Source: an uncultured Bacteroidales bacterium (GTDB lineage: Bacteria; Bacteroidota; Bacteroidia; Bacteroidales; P3). Taken from it: a DNA stretch of 64,000 bases. The notes below the pieces were generated by a model. That model did not search any database, was not told where the DNA came from, and saw only the letters and a program-made list of their open reading frames with translations. The DNA lies in the NCBI GenBank assembly GCA_905234665.1, contig CAJOIV010000012.1, positions 1 to 64,000 of the forward strand. Direction: 5' to 3'. The position numbers and the translations under genes were made by a program. This document shows positions 23,717 through 32,425 of this stretch, piece after piece; within the stretch, counting starts at the first letter, position 1; each line of letters begins with the position of its first letter.

Positions 23717-23789
23717 AGCCGATGAAGGGACTCGAACCCCCGACAGGCTGATTACAAATCAGCTACTCTACCAACTGAGTTACATCGGC
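23717..23789 (-). tRNA. tRNA-Thr (TGT anticodon)
   Basis: The acceptor stem GCCGATG/CATCGGC, anticodon stem GCTGA/TCAGC with loop TTTGTAA (anticodon TGT) and T arm GTTCGAGTC are visible on the minus strand. This is the first gene after the cluster promoter. Confidence 0.95.
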
Positions 23790-23834
23790 TTTTCAGTCTG
23801 TCAAACAACTCACGTTTTTCACGTTTTGAGGTTG

Positions 23835-23864
23835 CAAAGATACTGCTTTTTTCTTTCTACGCAA
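23835..23864 (-). promoter_or_regulatory. Promoter of the tRNA–tuf cluster
   Basis: The minus strand has TTG (23862-23864), a 19-base spacer and TATCTTTG (23835-23842), about 45 bases before the first tRNA. It probably drives the tRNAs and tuf and may continue into secE and the ribosomal genes, since I see no other good promoter before rplK. The rest of the gap (23865-23992) shows nothing I can name. Confidence 0.75.
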
Positions 23865-23992
23865 AATATTTTTTGCACTTTTCTGTATCTTTTTTCTCAA
23901 GACGCTGATTTACAACGTGCATCTTGTTGAACTTTTTTCTTTCCCATGCCCTGTCCCATTCTGCAAAACGGCATAGAAAGGCCTATTTCTAA

Positions 23993-24520
23993 TCAGTTTT
24001 CACCACTCGGGTTGTCATTGTCTGCCCCAGTATCTCTGTTTTCTTCTGGTAATACGTTAGTTACGTTGTTTTCGTTACTGAAGGCTCCAAGTATGCGAAG
24101 CAGTGCAAAGTAGTAGATTATGAATAGGATAGCTATCATTATGTCCCCAATCGCTATATAGGAACGGTCCAGGAACATAACGGGCATCAGAATCAGCATT
24201 AGTTTTGAGAGTGTGTAGCAATGAAAACCGATTCCACGCACTTTCCACATCAGGACAAGGCCGACTACCGAGGCGGCGTTCAGCAGCGCAGACACCAGGA
24301 AGTACCATTGCGGAATGGCCAGAAACTTGTCCAGCATGATGGCGAACTCGTCAGGGAATCCTCCCGCCATCTCCACCATCTGCTCTTTCATTTGTGATGG
24401 CGTGACTCCCATCACCAGATATGCCAGCAGGTGGTAACCCGACACTATAAAGCTTATCACCAGGAAGATATGCAGAGTCCGCAGGCTGGACCTCTTTCTG
24501 GATTCATCTATTTCGTTCAT
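23993..24520 (-). CDS. Inner-membrane protein of unknown function
   Basis: A 175-residue protein with four predicted membrane helices (about 15-37, 70-95, 100-120 and 125-145) and a hydrophilic acidic tail rich in Asn/Asp/Glu. It has no family motif that I recognise. Its ATG overlaps the pyrF stop by 4 bases, so the two genes are translated from one message. Confidence 0.7.
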   Translation of the reverse strand: MNEIDESRKRSSLRTLHIFLVISFIVSGYHLLAYLVMGVTPSQMKEQMVEMAGGFPDEFAIMLDKFLAIPQWYFLVSALLNAASVVGLVLMWKVRGIGFHCYTLSKLMLILMPVMFLDRSYIAIGDIMIAILFIIYYFALLRILGAFSNENNVTNVLPEENRDTGADNDNPSGEN

Positions 24521-25338
24521 AGTACGGAACTCATTGTTTTTTGTAGTTTCCTGGCCTCTTCGGCGGCGCGCTCTGCGAAGTCATCCCCGTTGGATGCGTA
24601 GATGATGCCTCTTGACGAGTTCACCAACAGTCCGCACTCTTTTGTCAACCCATATTTGCACACCTCTTCCAGGCTTCCGCCCTGGGCACCCACGCCGGGC
24701 ACCAGCAGAAAACTCTCGGGCACAATGGCGCGGACCTGTGTCAGCATGTCAGCCTTGGTGGCGCCGACCACATACATCATATTCTCGGGAGTGCCCCATT
24801 GCTGCGAGGTCTGCAGCACCTGCTCGAAGAGTTTCTTCTCTCCGTCGACAGGCAGGAATTGAAAGTCGAAGGCCCCCTTGTTCGATGTCAAGGCCAGCAG
24901 GATAACCCACTTGTTTTCATACACCGTGAAGGGCTGCACCGAGTCGGCGCCCATGTAGGGGGCGATGGTCAGCGCGTCGAAGTCGAAATCGCCCTTCGGG
25001 TCAAGGAATGCCTTGGCATACTGCTGCGAGGTGTTGCCAATGTCGCCGCGTTTGGCGTCGGCGATGGTGAAGGCCTTCTTCCCCAGCCCGTGCAGGTACT
25101 CCATGGTCTTCTTCAGCTGAACCAGTCCCTCAATACCCATGGCTTCATAGAAAGCCAGGTTGGGCTTGTATGCCACAGCACAGTCGATAGTGGCGTCGAT
25201 GATGGCCTTGTTGAACAGGAACACCCCGTCCTTTTCCTCGCGCAAGTGCTCGGGCATTTTGTTTTTGTCCACGTCCAGGCCTACACAGAGGAACGACCGG
25301 CGGGCATATATCAGATCTATGAGTTCTTGTCTATTCAT
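24517..25338 (-). CDS. pyrF: Orotidine 5'-phosphate decarboxylase
   Basis: A 273-residue enzyme that converts OMP to UMP, the last step of de novo pyrimidine synthesis. The active-site signature DAKRGDIG is at residues 94-101 and 'FLCVGLDVDK' at 17-26 starts the barrel; 'LLVPGVGAQGG' near the end binds phosphate. Its length and 'KPNLAFYEAMG' segment fit the longer (type 2) PyrF found in Bacteroidota. It lies 47 bases after the ABC ATPase gene. Confidence 0.97.
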   Translation of the reverse strand: MNRQELIDLIYARRSFLCVGLDVDKNKMPEHLREEKDGVFLFNKAIIDATIDCAVAYKPNLAFYEAMGIEGLVQLKKTMEYLHGLGKKAFTIADAKRGDIGNTSQQYAKAFLDPKGDFDFDALTIAPYMGADSVQPFTVYENKWVILLALTSNKGAFDFQFLPVDGEKKLFEQVLQTSQQWGTPENMMYVVGATKADMLTQVRAIVPESFLLVPGVGAQGGSLEEVCKYGLTKECGLLVNSSRGIIYASNGDDFAERAAEEARKLQKTMSSVL

Positions 25339-25385
25339 GGGTTTCTCGTATTACTTTATAATTGTTGTTTTGCCTTGTGTTTTTT

Positions 25386-26078
25386 TCAAAGTGTCACTTT
25401 GTGGAATTTCTCTGTCAACTGCTGCGAGGTGATGTTCGACATGGCGTCGTCCGACACGATTTTTCCGTGATTGATGATAATGGCCCTCGTGCACATGGCC
25501 TCCACCTCCTGCATGATATGCGTCGACAGTAGCACCACTTTGTTCTTGCCGGCCTCTCGGATAACGGTGCGGATTTCCTCCAGTTGGTTGGGGTCCAGAC
25601 CCGTGGTGGGCTCGTCCAGTATCAGGACTTTGGGGTCGTGTATCAAGGCTTGCGCCAGCCCCACACGCTGTCGGTAACCTTTTGACAGTTGGCCGATTTT
25701 CTTATTGCTCTCAGGGGTCAGACCCACGCGCGCTATCACATCCTCCACTCTGTCGTTGACACCCTTTAGTTCGTGCACACCGGCAACAAAGCGCAGGAAC
25801 TCGCGAACATACATATCCAGGTATAGAGGATTGTGCTCCGGTAGGTAGCCTATGTTGCGGCGCACCTCCAAGGGATTGTCATAGATGCTGTGTCCGCACA
25901 CCGAGGCTTCCCCCTCGGTAGGAGGGATGAAGCAGGTGAGTATCTTCATGAGGGTCGACTTGCCAGCCCCGTTCGGTCCCAGCAGCCCGACAACCTCACC
26001 GTCGCCTACGGTGAAACTCACATTGTCCAAAGCCTTTTGGCTGTCGTATATCTTGGTGATATTCTTTATTTCTATCAT
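25386..26078 (-). CDS. ABC transporter ATPase, GldA-like, short form
   Basis: A 230-residue ATPase: Walker A GPNGAGKST (about 34-42), signature LSKGYRQRVGLAQAL, Walker B VLILDEPTTGLDP and H-loop STH. The N-terminal segment (KNITKIYDSQKALDNVSFTVGDGEVVGLLGPN) is closest to GldA of the gliding-motility and related export systems. GldA is usually about 300 residues, with a C-terminal domain that is absent here: the frame stops at KVTL. It could be a naturally short relative or a truncated one. No GldF/GldG permease is adjacent; the next gene is the amidase (17-base gap). Confidence 0.8.
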   Translation of the reverse strand: MIEIKNITKIYDSQKALDNVSFTVGDGEVVGLLGPNGAGKSTLMKILTCFIPPTEGEASVCGHSIYDNPLEVRRNIGYLPEHNPLYLDMYVREFLRFVAGVHELKGVNDRVEDVIARVGLTPESNKKIGQLSKGYRQRVGLAQALIHDPKVLILDEPTTGLDPNQLEEIRTVIREAGKNKVVLLSTHIMQEVEAMCTRAIIINHGKIVSDDAMSNITSQQLTEKFHKVTL

Positions 26079-26095
26079 TTTCCCTTCGTATAGTG

Positions 26096-27460
26096 TTACT
26101 GCTCCAGCAATTCTTTGGCCTTCTGCAGGGTGATGCGCTCCCCGTTGTTGAAAGCCACGATGAAGGCATCCGCAAAGCCTTTGCCGCGGACCTCTTTCTG
26201 CAAGGCTGTCGCTTCACGTACAGTTGCCAGGTTGCCAGTTGTGTAGCGGTACATCCCGTTTTGCATGTAATAATCGTAGTCTGTCATGCCTTTCAGCTCT
26301 TTTGCACCTTCTTTCAAGGGCTTGCCGCTGCTTAGGAATTGCACCTTGTACACAACGTTCACTCCCTTCTTTGTGGCCGGTTGGCCAGGATTCTCTTGTG
26401 CGGGTTGGGTGGCAGGTGTAGCACTTTCGGTGGCTCCTGTTTTTTCCTCGGGGAGCGGCTCCTTCAGCGGCTCGGGGGGAAGCACGTGCGTGTCGGCATT
26501 TGACAGTATCAGAGCCGACGACTCGGGAAGCGTCTCTTTCTTTGTCTCTTCGGGGCTTTCGGCCACGGGCTGGTCGGCGGCTTTCGTGGTCACGGGTTGT
26601 TCTTCCTTTGCGGGCGTCTCTTTCTTGCCCTTGCCGTCGGTCTTCAGGTCGTTCTTCAGTTTGGAGGGCTTTTTCACCCCCTCGGTGGCACTCTTGTACT
26701 CCACAAATGCATTGAAGATGCAGGTCACGATGGTGTTCTGGCCCGCCTCCGACATCATGTATTGCTCCTCATCGGGATTGCTGATGAATCCCACCTCTGT
26801 CAGCACGGCGGGCATGGCGGTCTTGTACAGGACGAATATCTCGGCCTGCTTGACGCCGCGGTTGATGGTCTTGATGGATTTCTTGTACTGGTCCTGTATG
26901 CATTGGGCGAAATCCAGACTCTTGTCCAGGTAGGCGTTCTGGTACATGGCGAACATCACAAAACTCTCCGGCGAATTGGGGTCGAAGCCCTGATAGTCGC
27001 TGTTGTCCTTGTAGCCGTCTTCCAACAGGATATCGGCGTTCTCTTTCTTTGCCACCTCCATATTGGCGCGGCTCTGCGAGAGTCCCATCACGTAGGTCTC
27101 CACACCTGTCGGGGTTGTGTTGCTCCACGAGTTGCAGTGTATCGACAGGAACAGGTCTGCTTTCGCGCGGTTGGCTATGCGGGCACGCTCCGAGAGGTCG
27201 ATGTCCACGTCGGTCTTGCGGGTGTAGATGACATTCACATCAGGGTAGTTGTCCTCAATCAGTTTTCCCAGTTTCAACGCCATTTGCAGTGTCAATTCCT
27301 TTTCTTTGCATTTTTTGCCTATCGCGCCAGGCTTCGCGCCTCCGTGACCGGCGTCAATCACGACAGTTTTCACTTGTCCGACACCTTTTTTTTGAGAAAA
27401 AGCGGTCCCGAAAAAGCATGTCATTACAATAAATAGAGCAATTAAGCGTTTCATTTTCAA
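26096..27460 (-). CDS. N-acetylmuramoyl-L-alanine amidase (Amidase_3) with C-terminal SPOR-like domain
   Basis: A 454-residue exported protein (signal peptide ending about residue 22). The zinc amidase domain has 'VIDAGHGGAKPGAIG' with His39, Glu55 in 'KEKELTLQ', 'SIHCNS' with the second His and 'EVGFISNPDEE' with the catalytic Glu. A Lys/Glu/Pro/Thr-rich linker (about 275-370) follows, then a ~80-residue C-terminal domain 'VYKVQFLSSGKPL' with the pattern of SPOR, which binds denuded glycan at division sites. It cuts the peptide from MurNAc during daughter-cell separation. It diverges from lptD across a promoter region. Confidence 0.92.
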   Translation of the reverse strand: MKMKRLIALFIVMTCFFGTAFSQKKGVGQVKTVVIDAGHGGAKPGAIGKKCKEKELTLQMALKLGKLIEDNYPDVNVIYTRKTDVDIDLSERARIANRAKADLFLSIHCNSWSNTTPTGVETYVMGLSQSRANMEVAKKENADILLEDGYKDNSDYQGFDPNSPESFVMFAMYQNAYLDKSLDFAQCIQDQYKKSIKTINRGVKQAEIFVLYKTAMPAVLTEVGFISNPDEEQYMMSEAGQNTIVTCIFNAFVEYKSATEGVKKPSKLKNDLKTDGKGKKETPAKEEQPVTTKAADQPVAESPEETKKETLPESSALILSNADTHVLPPEPLKEPLPEEKTGATESATPATQPAQENPGQPATKKGVNVVYKVQFLSSGKPLKEGAKELKGMTDYDYYMQNGMYRYTTGNLATVREATALQKEVRGKGFADAFIVAFNNGERITLQKAKELLEQ

Positions 27461-27500
27461 TGATGTTTTTTTTATTTCTCAATAATGCGCAAATTATTGG

Positions 27501-27529
27501 TATCTTTGCAAATTCAAATTGCAAAGATA
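27501..27529. promoter_or_regulatory. Divergent promoter region between amidase and lptD
   Basis: There is TATCTTTG on the plus strand (27501-27508) and its mirror on the minus strand (27522-27529), reading toward lptD and the amidase. Neither has a perfect -33 TTG at the usual spacing. The two -7 elements share the interval, so the two polymerases would exclude each other. Confidence 0.55.
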
Positions 27530-27557
27530 CGAGTAAATTCGCAAAAAGGAAAACGTA

Positions 27558-30116
27558 ATGCCGAAAGTTTTGAACATCTGCCTGTTAGTCGGCCTTTTGT
27601 GGCTCCCGCCAGCGCTCCGCGGGCAGGTGGATTCCACACGTTTTCTCCCTCTCTCCAGCAATGCCCTCACCTCGATTGTGCACTATCAGGCAGCTGACTC
27701 TATTGCCTTCGACGTCAAGCGTAAACACGCGCAGCTCTATCGCAATGGCGCTATTGACTATGACGGCATGGAACTCAAGGCCGATGACGTCCAGGTCGAT
27801 TTCAACCGTCAGATACTTTTTGCCACCACCTCTTCCGACACTTCCAAGCCTTCCTCCGGGCACCCCTTCTTCAAACAGGACGATGCTGAGTATATCGCCG
27901 ACACGATTACGTTCAACTATGGTACCAAGAAGGGCATCATTTCGGGGGTCATCACCCAGCAGGGCGATGGCTTCCTTCACGGTTCCCGTGTGAAGAAGAT
28001 GAACGACTCGGTCATGTACCTCAGCAGCGGACAGTACACCACCTGCAACCACGCGCATCCCCATTTCGCTATCAATTTCACCAAGTCAAAGGTCATCGCC
28101 GGCGACCAGCTCATCACAGGCCCCGCCTATGTCACCATCGAGGATGTCCCCACCCCCTTGGCGGTCCCCTTTGCCTTCTTCCCAATCACCCACGACCGCA
28201 GTTCGGGTATCCTCTTCCCCTCTTATGGTTGGATGAACAACCGCGGCTATTACCTCAAGGACGGAGGCTACTATTTCGCCCTCGGCGACCACCTCGACCT
28301 CACCCTCCTCGCCGATGTCTACACCAACCTCAGCTGGGCCGCCGAAGCCCGCAGCAACTACTACCGCCGCTACAAATACAAGGGCAATTTCGACATCCGC
28401 TACGGCATCACCAAAGAAGGCATCCCTGGCGACAGCACCACATACAACCGCTACAGCGACTTCAAGATAGCCTGGCGGCATGACCAGGATGCCAAAGCCA
28501 ATCCCCGCAGCCGGTTCTCGGCCAATGTCAACCTCCAGAGCCGTAACTATAACCGCAACACCACCAACCGCAACGACTACTTCAATTCCACCACAACGTC
28601 CTCCATCTCCTACTCAGCCCAGCTCGGCTCTTCCTTCAATCTCGCGACCTCTCTCCGCGAGTCCTATAACGTCCAGACGGGCCTTATGAATATCAAGCTA
28701 CCCTCTCTTTCGCTCAGCTCCGTCACGTTCTATCCTTTGCGCCGCCGGCATCCGTCGGGTTCCTATCGCTGGTACGAGAATATCTCCCTTTCCTACTCCC
28801 TCTCGGCCGACAACAACATCACAGCGCAGGACTCCGACCTCTTCCGCCAGAGCACCCTCGACCGGATGCAGTATGGTGTCCAGCACTCCATACCCCTCAA
28901 TAGCACCCTCAAGGTTCTTAAGTTCCTCAACTGGACCAATACCGTCTCCTACAATGAACGTTGGCACTGGTCCACCATTCGCAAGAGTTACGACACGGCC
29001 ACCGCCATCACCACCATCGATACTGTCCGCGCATTCTGCTCCAACCGCGATGTCAGTTTCAGCACCTCCCTCTCCACCCGCATCTACGGCATGTTCAACT
29101 TCAAGTACGGTCCTCTCCGTGCCTTGCGTCATGTTATCAACCCGTCCGTCGCGTTTAACTTCCGTCCCGATTTCGGCAGCGAGCGTCTCGGCTATTGGCG
29201 CTCCTACACTGACAACTCCGGCTACGTCCACCGCTACTCCATCTTCGAGCAGAGCCTCTATGGCGGTCCTGCCGACGGCAAGTCGGGCCAACTCCGTTTC
29301 AATATCGGCAACAACCTCGAAATCAAGGTGCGCGACAGCAAGGACACCGTCACGGGTATGCGCAAGATCACCCTCCTCGAGAACCTCAACCTCTCCATGA
29401 GTTACGACCTGGCGCGCGACTCCCTCCGTTGGTCCGACCTCTCCGTCACTGGCCGCACCACCCTCTTCAAGAACGTCATCCTCAACTACTCCGGTTCATT
29501 CTGCCCCTACGAGGTCGATAGCCTTGGCCGCAAACACGACCGTTTCCTGTGGGATACCCAGCACCGGCTCTTCCAGATGAGCAACTCCACATGGAGCACC
29601 CAGATTTCCCTCAATCTCAACGAGAACACCTTCAAGGGTGACCTCGGCGGCCACACCGGCGAGAAGCCCGCAGGCGAGCAGATTGTCGCCCCTATCATGC
29701 AGTCGCCCTACAACTATAACCCGGCACTTCTGATGGGCACCTATGCCGACTTCTCCCTCCCGTGGAATCTCTCGGCCAACTACACCCTCAGCTACGTCAG
29801 CAGATACGATGCCGCAAAGTATAACCTCAATCACGATGTCGTCCAGACGCTCAGCCTTTCCGGCAGCCTCAGCCTCACGCCCAACTGGCGCATAGCCGTC
29901 ACCACCGGCTACGACTTCGTCAACCACGGCATGTCTTACACCTCCATCGACATCTATCGCGACCTCCATTGCTGGGAGATGCGCTTCAACTGGGTCCCCT
30001 TTGGCTACTACAAGAGCTGGAACTTCCAGATCAACATCAAGGCCTCCTCGCTCAAGGACATCAAGTACGAGAAGCGGCAGTCCTACCTCGACAATCACGG
30101 ATATTATACCTATTGA
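27558..30116 (+). CDS. lptD: LPS-assembly outer-membrane protein LptD
   Basis: An 852-residue protein with a signal peptide ending near 'RGQ', an N-terminal OstA/LptA-like jellyroll ('DSIAFDVKRKHAQLYRNGAIDY..ELKADDVQVDF', about 45-130) and a large C-terminal beta-barrel of LptD type. It should complete the lipopolysaccharide bridge and insert LPS into the outer leaflet. The motif 'PTPLAVPFAFFPI' and the run after it mark the start of the barrel domain. It is 1 base before the MerR-like gene and shows a strongly C-rich third codon position unlike the minus-strand neighbours. An organic-solvent-tolerance type name would be equally valid. Confidence 0.92.
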   Translation: MPKVLNICLLVGLLWLPPALRGQVDSTRFLPLSSNALTSIVHYQAADSIAFDVKRKHAQLYRNGAIDYDGMELKADDVQVDFNRQILFATTSSDTSKPSSGHPFFKQDDAEYIADTITFNYGTKKGIISGVITQQGDGFLHGSRVKKMNDSVMYLSSGQYTTCNHAHPHFAINFTKSKVIAGDQLITGPAYVTIEDVPTPLAVPFAFFPITHDRSSGILFPSYGWMNNRGYYLKDGGYYFALGDHLDLTLLADVYTNLSWAAEARSNYYRRYKYKGNFDIRYGITKEGIPGDSTTYNRYSDFKIAWRHDQDAKANPRSRFSANVNLQSRNYNRNTTNRNDYFNSTTTSSISYSAQLGSSFNLATSLRESYNVQTGLMNIKLPSLSLSSVTFYPLRRRHPSGSYRWYENISLSYSLSADNNITAQDSDLFRQSTLDRMQYGVQHSIPLNSTLKVLKFLNWTNTVSYNERWHWSTIRKSYDTATAITTIDTVRAFCSNRDVSFSTSLSTRIYGMFNFKYGPLRALRHVINPSVAFNFRPDFGSERLGYWRSYTDNSGYVHRYSIFEQSLYGGPADGKSGQLRFNIGNNLEIKVRDSKDTVTGMRKITLLENLNLSMSYDLARDSLRWSDLSVTGRTTLFKNVILNYSGSFCPYEVDSLGRKHDRFLWDTQHRLFQMSNSTWSTQISLNLNENTFKGDLGGHTGEKPAGEQIVAPIMQSPYNYNPALLMGTYADFSLPWNLSANYTLSYVSRYDAAKYNLNHDVVQTLSLSGSLSLTPNWRIAVTTGYDFVNHGMSYTSIDIYRDLHCWEMRFNWVPFGYYKSWNFQINIKASSLKDIKYEKRQSYLDNHGYYTY

Positions 30117-30117
30117 T

Positions 30118-30432
30118 ATGGCAGACAAGTTATACTATTCCATCGGCGAAGTTTCCTCCCTTTTGGGTGTCAATGCATCTCTTCTGCGCTACTGGGAGAC
30201 CCAGTTCACCTCGTTGCGCCCGCACAAGAACAACAAGGGCACCCGTTACTACACAGCCGGAGACATTGCCCTGCTCAAGCAGATTTACCATCTCACGCGC
30301 GACTGTGGCTACACCCTCGACGGTGTCCGCGACCAGCTCCGCCGCAGCACCTCTGCGGATGACCGCGCACAACTTGTCGACACCCTCACCCAGACCCGCG
30401 AGTTCCTGCTCCAGCTCAAGGCCACCCTCTGA
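30118..30432 (+). CDS. MerR-family transcriptional regulator
   Basis: A 104-residue protein. The first ~75 residues are the MerR winged-helix DNA-binding domain: 'LYYSIGEVSSLLGVNASLLRYWETQF', 'NNKGTRYYTAGDIALLKQIYHLTRDCGYTLDGV'. The rest is a short coiled-coil; there is no effector domain, so it is a minimal regulator or needs a partner. ATG at 30118 lies 1 base after the lptD stop, implying coupled expression; it may control envelope genes, but no operator is evident. Confidence 0.9.
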   Translation: MADKLYYSIGEVSSLLGVNASLLRYWETQFTSLRPHKNNKGTRYYTAGDIALLKQIYHLTRDCGYTLDGVRDQLRRSTSADDRAQLVDTLTQTREFLLQLKATL

Positions 30433-30637
30433 CCTTTGACGGGGGACCGTTCTCCCTTGGCCAACCCTGCATCTTCTTTAGGCTCAGTGTCTCTTATGCC
30501 TTTCCCGACCGCATAGTGAGAAGGAAGGCAAGCGACCTTTTTGTTTTTCGCCCTGATGCGAGACCTCTCCCTCATTCGTTGCCACACCTTCGCCGCGGAC
30601 TCGGTGCCCCCTCGGTGCGCCTTGTGTTCTTCTTCGA

Positions 30638-30710
30638 TTGTTCTTCGATTGTTCTTCGATTCTTCTTCGTTTTCAAAACGGAGAAGAATCGAAGAACAAT
30701 CGAAGAACAA
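30638..30710. repeat. 73-base near-perfect palindrome in convergent gap
   Basis: A 29-base arm (30638-30666) is exactly complementary to 30682-30710. One mismatched pair then encloses a further six-pair stem around a one-base centre (30668-30680). The arms consist of repeated TTCTTCGATTG units, and one more unit copy lies just upstream near 30629. The rest of the 491-base gap (30433-30923) has no gene I can support, only C-rich sequence and the terminator at 30871. Confidence 0.9.
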
Positions 30711-30870
30711 ACAGCCTTCAAACGACTCCGCGGCAACGCCCCTCCGACCCCGCAACGACCCGCCTACGCCTTCTCAGGAACCCTTTGCACGATAGGCAAA
30801 AGGCCCCGACCAGCCCCGTACAGGGCGGGCTGTCGCCGTTTTGCGGGACGGCGCTGAGGGCGGGAAAAGA

Positions 30871-30904
30871 AAAAAGGGACCGACTGGTGGGTCGGTCCCT
30901 TTTT
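30871..30904. terminator. Bidirectional intrinsic terminator
   Basis: A 14-pair stem (AAAAAGGGACCGAC with GTCGGTCCCTTTTT) with a six-base loop ends in T-runs on both strands. It serves the OmpA-type gene (minus) and could also end the lptD–merR transcript. Confidence 0.9.
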
Positions 30905-30923
30905 GGGTATGGGGAAATAGTGG

Positions 30924-32405
30924 TTAGTATTTCTTGATGTCCTTGCCCCACTTCTTGATGATGGGGGTGGAGCGCTCGTCCTTGAGGACCACGATGCAGA
31001 CGCGGTTCAGCTGCTTGGGCGAGTAGTGGTGGATACCGCCGAGATGCACCTTCTCCAGCTGGCGGGCGGGGACGTGGTACACTTTGGTGAGCTGGTTGTG
31101 GACCGAGCCGGTACGGTGGATGCTGAGACCCCAGTTGTGCTGCGCAGAGCCTGTCGAGTCGTCGGCCGCGCCTACAATATAATATACATTGGTGTCGGGG
31201 AATTGCTCGTAGTCGGTCACACGGCCGGCGAAGTTCTGGAGGGTCTTGCGGGCGTTATAGTCGAGGTTGTAGCGGTCAAGCTGGAAGTATACGATGGCCG
31301 AGGTGCGGGGATTGCGGAGGGCCAGTTCGTAGAGGTCGGCCAAGGGGTTGTCGCCGGGCTCGTCAGGACCGTCGGGCAGTTCAGCAATAACGCGGCGGAG
31401 AGAGTCGATGGTGTCGAGCAGACGGTCGCGCTCGTCGGCCAGCAGGTCGCAGTCGATGAGGCGCTCCTGGAGTTCTCTGATGCGCTGGCGGTCGGTGATG
31501 ACCATGCTATGGGCCGGGAGGAAACGGTGGTTGACCTCCTGGATGACGAGGCTGTCGCCATAGGGCAGGTAGACCTCGCGGAAGAGGTTGAAGCGCACAC
31601 CGATAGTGAAGGAGGGCATCCAGTCGATGCTGGTGTAGAGATTATTGTAGGGCGAATAGTCGAAGGAGCCACGGGTGATGGTGCCGCGCAGGTTGGCAGT
31701 GAGGATGGCGTGCGGCGTGGCATAGTAGTCGAAATGGAGACCCGCAGTGGCGAAGAGCTCCTGGTTGACGGGGTCGGGCACGCGGGGATTGTCGTTGTAC
31801 TTCTTGCCGAAGTTGACCATATAGCCCAGTCCCACAGGGGTGGAGACATGGAACTTGCGGTTCTGGCCGGCGTCATAGCCATGGAGGAAGTTGGTCCAGT
31901 CGAGGGTGACCAGACCGCCAAAGGCGAAGGCGAAGGCGTGGGTCTTGTAGTAACCGTTGTCGTTGCGGTTGGACTGCCAGTTGATGTAGGGGTTGCGGTT
32001 GTACTGCGACTGGGAGGTGAGGTCGAAGTGCGACACATAGAACGACACAGCCAGGTCGGGAATCACCCACTTGCCTATTTCGGCGTAGAGGTTGTAGTTC
32101 AAACCATTGCAACGTGCGGAGCGCTCCACTTCGTTGCCTACATAGGTCTGGATACCGGCTCCCAACTCAAGGTACCAGTTGTCGAAAGGCGATGCTACAA
32201 TGTATTGTAGCGAGTCGCGGTCGGCGCCGAGGGCGAAACTTCTGGTGAGCCCTTCTCCCTCTTGCTGCGAGAGATAGGTACGGGTGCGCGTGGAGTAGAA
32301 GCGTACGGTGTCGTTGCTCTCTTCCGTTGTGGTGTTCTGGGCGTTGATGCCGCTGAATGTCAGTAGCAGGCATGCTGCCAATGCGAGTAATCTTTTCTTC
32401 TGCAT
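30924..32405 (-). CDS. OmpA-family outer-membrane protein
   Basis: A 493-residue protein with a signal peptide ending at 'INAQ', a beta-barrel of about 270 residues (alternating strands rich in Tyr, Asn and Phe, e.g. 'FAFGGLVTLDWTNFLHGYDAG'), a coiled segment (about 310-350, 'IRELQERLIDCDLLADERDRLLDTID') and a C-terminal OmpA-like peptidoglycan-binding region ('SAIVYFQLDRYNLDYNARKTLQNFAGRV'). It anchors the outer membrane to the wall. It is the last gene of the polysaccharide locus, 20 bases after the kinase gene, and a strong terminator follows. Involvement in polysaccharide surface export is an inference from position. Confidence 0.85.
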   Translation of the reverse strand: MQKKRLLALAACLLLTFSGINAQNTTTEESNDTVRFYSTRTRTYLSQQEGEGLTRSFALGADRDSLQYIVASPFDNWYLELGAGIQTYVGNEVERSARCNGLNYNLYAEIGKWVIPDLAVSFYVSHFDLTSQSQYNRNPYINWQSNRNDNGYYKTHAFAFAFGGLVTLDWTNFLHGYDAGQNRKFHVSTPVGLGYMVNFGKKYNDNPRVPDPVNQELFATAGLHFDYYATPHAILTANLRGTITRGSFDYSPYNNLYTSIDWMPSFTIGVRFNLFREVYLPYGDSLVIQEVNHRFLPAHSMVITDRQRIRELQERLIDCDLLADERDRLLDTIDSLRRVIAELPDGPDEPGDNPLADLYELALRNPRTSAIVYFQLDRYNLDYNARKTLQNFAGRVTDYEQFPDTNVYYIVGAADDSTGSAQHNWGLSIHRTGSVHNQLTKVYHVPARQLEKVHLGGIHHYSPKQLNRVCIVVLKDERSTPIIKKWGKDIKKY

Positions 32406-32425
32406 ATCGGTTGTTATTTTGTTTT

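Noticed and set aside
30309-30755. 149-codon minus-strand frame across the palindrome
   Set aside because: It consists of the repeat's translation (ESKNNRRTIEE type) and overlaps the merR gene antisense; no start or family support.
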